Source of the DNA: Chloroflexota bacterium
GTDB lineage: Bacteria > Chloroflexota > Chloroflexia > Thermomicrobiales > UBA6265
Reading direction: 5' to 3'
DNA length: 8,779 bases
Assembly: GCA_023392645.1 (NCBI GenBank)
Contig: JAEVYR010000562.1
Location: 1-8,779 of the forward strand
The first letter of the stretch is position 1. Each line of letters begins with the position of its first letter. The notes beneath the pieces are model-generated. The model was not told the origin of the DNA. It did not search any database and was given only the letters and a program-made list of their open reading frames with translations. The translations under genes and the position numbers were made by a program. Below, in pieces: positions 4,671 to 8,779 of the stretch.

Positions 4671-6980
4671 TCACTCCCCGGATGCCTTGCGCGCGGCCGG
4701 CCGGTTCCTGGCGATGAGCTCGTCCATGCGCGGGGTGCGCACCTGATCATGCTCCTCGTCGAGGTCGAGCCGCAAGTGGTCGGCCGGCATCCACCAGCAG
4801 CCGATGGCACTGACGCAGGCGAGATCGTCTTCGTTGACCATGCGTCGATGGGTGAAGGCCCATTCGTTGGTGCACCAGCCGCGGGTGCCGCCATCGGCGC
4901 TGCGGAAGCTGCGGCAGGTGCGACACTCGCGAGGGATTTCCGGCGCGACGTCGATCCGGCGGTCGATCAGCTCGGAGCTACGCTCGACGGCGTCCCGCAC
5001 GTCCAGCCGGTCACCGTCGATGTCGGGCAGGGTCGATTCCGGATCGAGCGCCATCGGGGCGTGCCCATCCGGAAAAGGGGCAGCTTGCTCCGATTGCGGA
5101 TAGCGCGAGGATCGGAAGTAGCTTTCTCGCGGCGAGGTGGCGTCGGGCTGACGTGAGGTCGCGATCTCGCCACGCGGGTCGGTCCGGCGTGCGGCGCCGA
5201 TGACGCGGTCATCGTCGAAGAGCGCGTCATCGATGTCGGGCAGCTCGGCTGTCAGGCGCGGTCGCGATCGGGACACCGGGGCCGGGCGAACCGGCATGCC
5301 GGCGACATCCCATGCGCCGCCGGCGCGCTCGGAGGCCGGCACGGGGGCCGGTACTGGCGCGGGAGCGGGAGCGGAGAAGTCTTCCGCGGAGATCGTCGGC
5401 CTGGCCGTGTCCCGCCTGGGCAGAAGGTCGTCCTCTGGCCACGCTGAAGCCTGCTGGGCGACGGCCTCACGATCTGTCCACGCCGGCGTCCGGGCCGCGG
5501 GCGTGGTGTCGTTCCACGCTGGCTCCGCCTCGTCGTAGATCAGGTCATCGTCGTGCCTGCGGTGCGTCCACTGGTGACCATGATCCCACGGGATCGGATC
5601 CGGATCATAGTCGCGTCGGTCTGCATCGAACTCGGCGGCGAACGGCTCGTTCTCAACGCCGTACGGCTCGTCCGCATCCCATTCGTCGTTCGATGCGGCA
5701 TGTCGGGTGATCATGGCGTCGTCGTGGACCTGATCGGTCGAGCGGCGACCGAATCCGAGTCGGTGCAACCATCCGGTTCGGCGGCGCGCTGGTTCATCGA
5801 CGTTGGCATCGTCGTCCCAGTCGGAGTCGTCTTCCTCCCAGGAGGCTTCCTCGTCCGCCCAGGATGTGGCGGCCATGCCGGTGCCATCGTCCTCATCCCA
5901 CGCGACGGCATCGTCTTGCCACCCGTCATCTTCGGGCTCGTCCGCCCACGATTCGGGATTGTCGTCGACCTCGAGCCAGACGGATTCGTCGCGCATCGAA
6001 TCGGTCGGCAGCTCGCGTGTCACCGGCTCGTCGTATGCGTCGATCGGCTCACGGGCAGGAGACGAGGTATCGGCTTCGTGCCATCCGATGCCTGGCTCCG
6101 GCGCGGCAGCGTTCGGTGCGGGCAGGTAATCGGCGCGACGGAGCGGCGGGGCGGGCGCCTGCTTGGTTTCGCGAATTTTGCGCGCCCGCTGGAGGACGTG
6201 TTCATAGGCGGTGAGCCGGTCCTGGTCGATCTCCGGCAACGGAGCGGCCTCGGCAGGCGGCTCGGGAGCGGGCGCCGACGCTGACACCGGTTCGGGCCGA
6301 TGGCGCTGGCCGGGCATGTCGAAATCGGGATCGATTGCCGGGATGGTGTCGAAACGATCCTCGGTGACGATGCCGCGCTGGCGGACCTCCTCGCGCGGAA
6401 CAGGCGCGGTTCGCACGGGAAGCATGCCCGCGGCAAAGTCGCGATCGGAGAACCGCTGCTGCCGTGTGATGACACGGTCCGGAGTCGCCATTTCGTCGAT
6501 GTCGTCGTCTGCAACAACATCATCTTGCGGCGTGGCCTGACGCCGGCTGGAGAACCGTTGCCGGGCGTGGGCGAGGGCGTCGCGGTTCCCGCGGGCCATC
6601 AGGCGCGCGCGTTCTTCCTGGTCGCGGTGGGCGGCATCGTTGGAGTCGGGTGACTGGCTGCGTTGGGCCACGGGGCGATCGCGGACCACCCGATCTTCGG
6701 CGGGGACAGGCTTGTTGGAAGGGATGGAGACGGAGGTGACCTCATCCTCCCGATCGTTGCCGGGAAGATCGGCGGCCGCGTCCAGCGAGGCATCGTCCTC
6801 GAGACGGCTCTGGAACAGGTCGCCGCCCCAGGTGTTGCGGCAGGCGAGCTCACCGGCGCGAACCAGCAGCTTCACCCCGGAATTCAGCTGCCGTTTCGGG
6901 TGGGTGCACCACCCGTTGCCGGGCATGCCGGCATCCTGAAAGAAGCGGCAGTTTGCGCATTTTCGTTGCTGCCCAGCCAT
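4671..6980 (-). CDS. Unknown 769-residue protein: two homologous four-Cys modules joined by a long acidic, Trp-rich disordered linker
   Basis: I do not recognise this family. Residues 8-47 form a cysteine module C8-x2-C11-x13-C25-x21-C47 (CANCRFF, GNGWCTHP, ELAC). Residues 686-722 repeat it as C686-x2-C689-x13-C703-x18-C722 (CRTCRSF, TRGWCTNE, DLAC), with an extra C728. Four Cys per module fit zinc or an iron-sulfur cluster. Between them, about 640 residues look disordered: an acidic tract with regularly placed Trp (about 331-397), a basic patch RRRTGWLHRLGFGRR (about 399-413) and a Pro/Ala stretch (537-550). A motif like LPxIDxD appears four times (213, 248, 580, 651). There is no signal peptide or membrane span, so it is probably cytoplasmic. 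The ATG at 6980 is chosen because it immediately precedes the first module and has GGAGG at 6996-6992, 11 bases upstream. The in-frame extension before it has poor composition and would cross the promoter. The RodZ-like gene lies downstream on the same strand, which suggests but does not prove an envelope or division role. Confidence 0.85.
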   Translation of the reverse strand: MAGQQRKCANCRFFQDAGMPGNGWCTHPKRQLNSGVKLLVRAGELACRNTWGGDLFQSRLEDDASLDAAADLPGNDREDEVTSVSIPSNKPVPAEDRVVRDRPVAQRSQSPDSNDAAHRDQEERARLMARGNRDALAHARQRFSSRRQATPQDDVVADDDIDEMATPDRVITRQQRFSDRDFAAGMLPVRTAPVPREEVRQRGIVTEDRFDTIPAIDPDFDMPGQRHRPEPVSASAPAPEPPAEAAPLPEIDQDRLTAYEHVLQRARKIRETKQAPAPPLRRADYLPAPNAAAPEPGIGWHEADTSSPAREPIDAYDEPVTRELPTDSMRDESVWLEVDDNPESWADEPEDDGWQDDAVAWDEDDGTGMAATSWADEEASWEEDDSDWDDDANVDEPARRRTGWLHRLGFGRRSTDQVHDDAMITRHAASNDEWDADEPYGVENEPFAAEFDADRRDYDPDPIPWDHGHQWTHRRHDDDLIYDEAEPAWNDTTPAARTPAWTDREAVAQQASAWPEDDLLPRRDTARPTISAEDFSAPAPAPVPAPVPASERAGGAWDVAGMPVRPAPVSRSRPRLTAELPDIDDALFDDDRVIGAARRTDPRGEIATSRQPDATSPRESYFRSSRYPQSEQAAPFPDGHAPMALDPESTLPDIDGDRLDVRDAVERSSELIDRRIDVAPEIPRECRTCRSFRSADGGTRGWCTNEWAFTHRRMVNEDDLACVSAIGCWWMPADHLRLDLDEEHDQVRTPRMDELIARNRPAARKASGE

Positions 6981-7112
6981 GGCAAGCGACCCCTCCGTAT
7001 CGCGCGTCCCCGGTTTTTCGGCAACACGACCTCCCAAGCGACTACCCCCACGGCATCGCTTATGGCCCACGGTGAACTGTTGGGCTGGAGACCTGGCTCC
7101 GTTTCGTTCCGA
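6981..7112 (-). promoter_or_regulatory. About 125-base 5' leader of the four-Cys protein gene
   Basis: This is the transcribed leader expected from the promoter at 7113-7141. On the minus strand AAGCGA (7061-7056) can pair either with TCGCTT at 7041-7036 or with TCGCTT at 6989-6984, which lies between the ribosome binding site and the start codon. The two partners are part of an 8-base direct repeat GTCGCTTG. The stems are only 6 bp, so regulation by alternative pairing is speculative. The ribosome binding site GGAGGGG is at 6996-6990. Confidence 0.3.
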
Positions 7113-7141
7113 TTGTAGTCGGCTGCCGACAGGTTGTCTAC
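7113..7141 (-). promoter_or_regulatory. Sigma-70-type promoter for the four-Cys protein gene
   Basis: On the minus strand TAGACA (7141-7136) and TACAAT (7118-7113) are separated by exactly 17 bases, each hexamer one base from consensus. Transcription would start near 7106. The position supports the ATG at 6980 as start, because the longer open frame beginning at 7148 would start upstream of the promoter. Confidence 0.7.
7119..7131. promoter_or_regulatory. Perfect palindrome in the promoter spacer, candidate operator
   Basis: GTCGGC-T-GCCGAC has perfect 6-bp arms around a single central base and fills most of the 17-base spacer of the minus-strand promoter. A dimeric regulator bound here would block RNA polymerase. 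No other exact copy was noticed in the window. Confidence 0.4.
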
Positions 7142-7289
7142 AAGGCACCGATGGTGGTGTCGCATGTACGGCCAGTCTGTCCGGCCACCTGAGAGTTATA
7201 CGTACAGTGCGTTCAAATCGCCGAATCGGCAGGTCGAGCCGCGCGTGGCGAGAAAGTATTGTGTCTAAAAGTCACAGGTGCGGCCATTG

Positions 7290-7318
7290 TTGAGCGAAGA
7301 AGTGACCAAAGCTACACT
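7290..7318 (+). promoter_or_regulatory. Sigma-70-type promoter for the OCD/mu-crystallin family gene
   Basis: TTGAGC (7290-7295) and TACACT (7313-7318) are spaced by exactly 17 bases. The predicted start near 7325 gives a leader of about 54 bases to the ATG at 7379. This excludes the upstream in-frame start at 7259, which would lie before the promoter. Confidence 0.65.
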
Positions 7319-7378
7319 CATCGCATCGACGCCGGCCTGGCTTGCATGCTGGCGCTAGTCGCGAAGGGAAAACGGGCG

Positions 7379-8362
7379 ATGCTCATCCTCAGTCGAGAAG
7401 ACGTTCGAGCGTTGGTGCCGATGCCGGATGCTATCGAGCTGATGAAGGTGGCTTTCCGCGAGCTGTCGGCGGGGCGGGCGGAATCGCCGCTGCGCTCCAG
7501 CGTGCCGGTCGAGGACGGCGCCGTGATGTTGCTGATGCCGGCGTTCGTGCCGGCCGAAGGCGCGCTTGGGTTCAAGATGGTTTCGGTGTTCGAGGGCAAC
7601 CGGGACAAGGGGTTGCCGACGATCTCGGCGATGGTCTGCCTCGTCGACGAGTCGACCGGGGAGCCCTCCGCGATCATGAACGGTGCCTACCTCACCGCGC
7701 TCCGCACGGGCGCGGTGTCCGGTGCGGCGACGGATCTGCTGGCGCGACACGATTCGAAGAATCTCGTCGTCATCGGCGCGGGCGCGCAGGGCGTGACGCA
7801 GGCGGCGGCGGTCGCGGCGGTGCGGCCGATCGAGCGCATCACCGTTGTCGACATGTTCGAGGAGTCGCTCGGGCGATTTCGCGATGCCATTGCGAACGAC
7901 TGGCCCGAGCTGACCGATCGGGTCGAAACCACCACGGATGCCTCGGTGGTGCGCGACGCGGATGTGATCTGCACGGCGACCACTTCGCGCAAGCCGGTGT
8001 TTGCCGACAGCGATGTGCGACCCGGCACGCATATCAACGCGATTGGCGCGTTTACGCCGGAGATGCAGGAGCTGCCGCCGGAACTGGTGGCGCGGGCGTC
8101 GATCGTCGTTGACCAGGTGCATGCCGTGCTGGAGGAGGCCGGCGATTTCATCAAGCCGATCGAGGCCGGCACGCTCGACCGCGCCCGCGTGACCCGCGAG
8201 CTGGGCCAGCTCGTCGCCGGGGAGGTGCCGGGGCGGACGTCCGACGACGAGATCACGCTGTTCAAGTCGGTGGGCAACGCGGTCCAGGATGTCACCGTGG
8301 CTCGTCGCGCGGTGACCACGGCGCGGGAGGTCGGCGCGGGACAGGAGGTCTCGATCGACTGA
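7379..8362 (+). CDS. Ornithine cyclodeaminase / mu-crystallin family NAD(P)-dependent enzyme, probably a cyclic imino-acid reductase
   Basis: A 327-residue member of the OCD/mu-crystallin family: cytoplasmic dehydrogenases that include ornithine cyclodeaminase, archaeal alanine dehydrogenase and pyrroline-2-carboxylate (ketimine) reductases. Seen motifs are GFKMVSVFEGN (64-74, with the family Lys at 66), GLPTISAMVCLVDESTG (78-94), ALRTGAVSG (107-115, Arg109), the Rossmann loop GAGAQG (133-138), VVVDQ (about 242-246) and EITLFKSVGNAVQD (291-304). The segment NAIGAFTPEMQEL (220-232) has Phe225 where ornithine cyclodeaminases carry a catalytic Asp (GGD/GAD), which makes ornithine deamination unlikely and a reductase role more likely (inference). 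The ATG at 7379 begins MLILSREDV like family members, has AAGGGA (7364-7369) 9 bases upstream and follows a good promoter. No amino-acid catabolic neighbours are present, so the substrate is open. Confidence 0.9.
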   Translation: MLILSREDVRALVPMPDAIELMKVAFRELSAGRAESPLRSSVPVEDGAVMLLMPAFVPAEGALGFKMVSVFEGNRDKGLPTISAMVCLVDESTGEPSAIMNGAYLTALRTGAVSGAATDLLARHDSKNLVVIGAGAQGVTQAAAVAAVRPIERITVVDMFEESLGRFRDAIANDWPELTDRVETTTDASVVRDADVICTATTSRKPVFADSDVRPGTHINAIGAFTPEMQELPPELVARASIVVDQVHAVLEEAGDFIKPIEAGTLDRARVTRELGQLVAGEVPGRTSDDEITLFKSVGNAVQDVTVARRAVTTAREVGAGQEVSID

Positions 8363-8433
8363 TATTTCGTGACCGCGTTGGCGTCCTGGGTTCCGGGGCC
8401 GCCTCCGACTTGCTGGCGGCGACGCCGTGGCGC

Positions 8434-8580
8434 ATGCTCGGCATGAGCGCCGCCATCAGCGCGGCGCTCGATCTCGTCGGTGTCTCGGCGTGGTCCCTGG
8501 CGCTATTGCTCGCCTTCGGTCATCCCAGAGTCGCCGAGTGGGACGATCCAGCCGCGTATCGGAACTCCGTAACGTCGTAA
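8434..8580 (+). pseudogene. Short frame encoding a hydrophobic segment; possible 3' remnant of a membrane-protein gene
   Basis: From ATG 8434 to TAA 8578-8580 the frame encodes 48 residues with strongly G/C-ending codons like its neighbours. There is one hydrophobic helix (about residues 4-28, ending WSLALLLAFGHP) and a polar tail. The same frame stays open upstream into the OCD-family gene, but there is no ribosome binding site at the ATG or at TTG 8410. The HP-containing end after a hydrophobic helix recalls the C terminus of some M50 site-2 proteases, whose catalytic parts are absent here. That comparison is from memory and weak. It may be a decayed gene end, a small membrane protein or chance. 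Confidence 0.25.
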
Positions 8581-8624
8581 CGCGCCTGACCGTAAAAAGG
8601 CGCACGGCTTTCGAATGTTACGGA
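8566..8624. repeat. Nested inverted repeat with tandem CGTAACG, possible terminator or binding site
   Basis: Outer arms TCCGTAAC (8566-8573) and GTTACGGA (8617-8624) are exact reverse complements. Inside them GCGCCT (8582-8587) and AGGCGC (8598-8603) form a second hairpin with a 10-base loop. CGTAACG also occurs twice in tandem with an 8-base period (8568-8574 and 8576-8582). It lies about 200 bases after the OCD-family stop. The U-tract is poor, so a bound regulator or Rho-type end is as likely as an intrinsic terminator. Confidence 0.4.
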
Positions 8625-8779
8625 TTCGGCCGCTCAGCCGGCGGCCAGGGATGCCACAAGGACCGCTGGCGAGAGCTTCTCGTGCACAAGCCGATTATCC
8701 GGCGAACAGGTGAAGCCGCGGCGACGCGCCACGAACGACTCTCACGGGCGAGCATGCGAAACGAGCCGGCCACTTGGCC

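Larger units (their letters stand above)
8363..8779. other. 417 bases after the OCD-family gene without a confident gene
   Basis: This interval holds the possible gene fragment at 8434-8580 and the inverted repeat at 8566-8624. It also holds a GGCCGC/GCGGCC hairpin at 8628-8646 with a 7-base loop, which is not followed by a U-tract. From about 8650 to the window end I see only short frames: a minus-strand frame ending at 8634 (ARRRGFTCSPDN to SLAAG, about 34 codons) and a + strand frame running off the end. Neither has a domain or ribosome binding site that would support a call. Confidence 0.4.

Noticed and set aside
4462..4674. 70-codon minus-strand frame whose GTG overlaps the stop of the four-Cys gene
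   Set aside because: Third-position bases are mixed, unlike neighbouring genes. There is no domain and the ribosome binding site is poorly placed.
3380..4717. 445-codon + strand open frame covering the RodZ-like gene
   Set aside because: The opposite strand encodes a clear helix-turn-helix, membrane span and RodZ C-terminal-type domain. The + strand product is Arg/Gly-rich with no domain, as expected of an antisense shadow in GC-rich DNA.
5553..6284. 243-codon + strand open frame opposite the four-Cys protein
   Set aside because: It is antisense to the acidic linker. Its apparent hydrophobic Val/Gly composition follows from complementing Asp codons in that frame, and no ribosome binding site is seen.
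8634..8738. Short minus-strand frame ending in SPAVLVASLAAG
   Set aside because: Only about 34 codons, no ribosome binding site and no recognised similarity. The hydrophobic end looks protein-like but is not enough for a call.
1..8779. Searches for CRISPR arrays, tRNA/rRNA, insertion-sequence ends and transposase motifs
   Set aside because: No regularly spaced repeats, tRNA-like T-loop sequences, or DDE/serine/tyrosine recombinase motifs were seen by eye. The repeats found are short and isolated.

Overview
The window is GC-rich bacterial DNA with strong G/C preference at third codon positions. A plausible source is a Chloroflexota (Thermomicrobia-like) or other high-GC Gram-positive-type genome. 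That rests on base composition and on the presence of a fused CoaBC, a YggT-like protein and a single-membrane-span RodZ-like protein, so it is inference rather than a phylogenetic result.

Left part (1-2918, + strand): the 3' end of a gene with a Pro/Thr/Glu-rich tail (possibly RNA polymerase omega), then coaBC (coenzyme A biosynthesis). A small YggT-like membrane protein overlaps the coaBC stop by 8 bases. A previously uncalled 39-residue membrane microprotein follows, and then a YegS/DagK-type lipid kinase. A perfect 13-bp hairpin separates the microprotein from the kinase. It also shows that the kinase starts at the GTG at 1995, after the hairpin, not at the upstream TTG. This looks like one housekeeping and envelope operon with a possible attenuation point.

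Middle (2919-3457): about 540 bases without a credible gene but with several inverted repeats. A convincing intrinsic terminator at 3243-3268 is oriented for the minus-strand genes arriving from the right.

Minus-strand block (3458-7141): a promoter at 7113-7141 with a perfect palindrome in its spacer drives a 769-residue protein of unknown function. This protein has two homologous four-cysteine modules, one at each end. They are joined by about 640 residues of acidic, Trp-, Pro- and Arg-rich, probably disordered sequence containing a repeated LPxID motif. A RodZ-like cell-shape/transcription-factor-like protein lies 253 bases downstream (helix-turn-helix, one membrane span, Thr/Pro/Glu linker, extracytoplasmic beta domain). 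The unknown protein is the best candidate for something undescribed in the window.

Right part (7290-8779, + strand): a well-formed sigma-70-like promoter precedes an ornithine cyclodeaminase/mu-crystallin family enzyme. Its active-site Asp position holds Phe, which argues for an imino-acid reductase rather than a true cyclodeaminase. After it come a possible fragment of a membrane-protein gene, a nested inverted repeat and about 140 bases in which nothing convincing was found.
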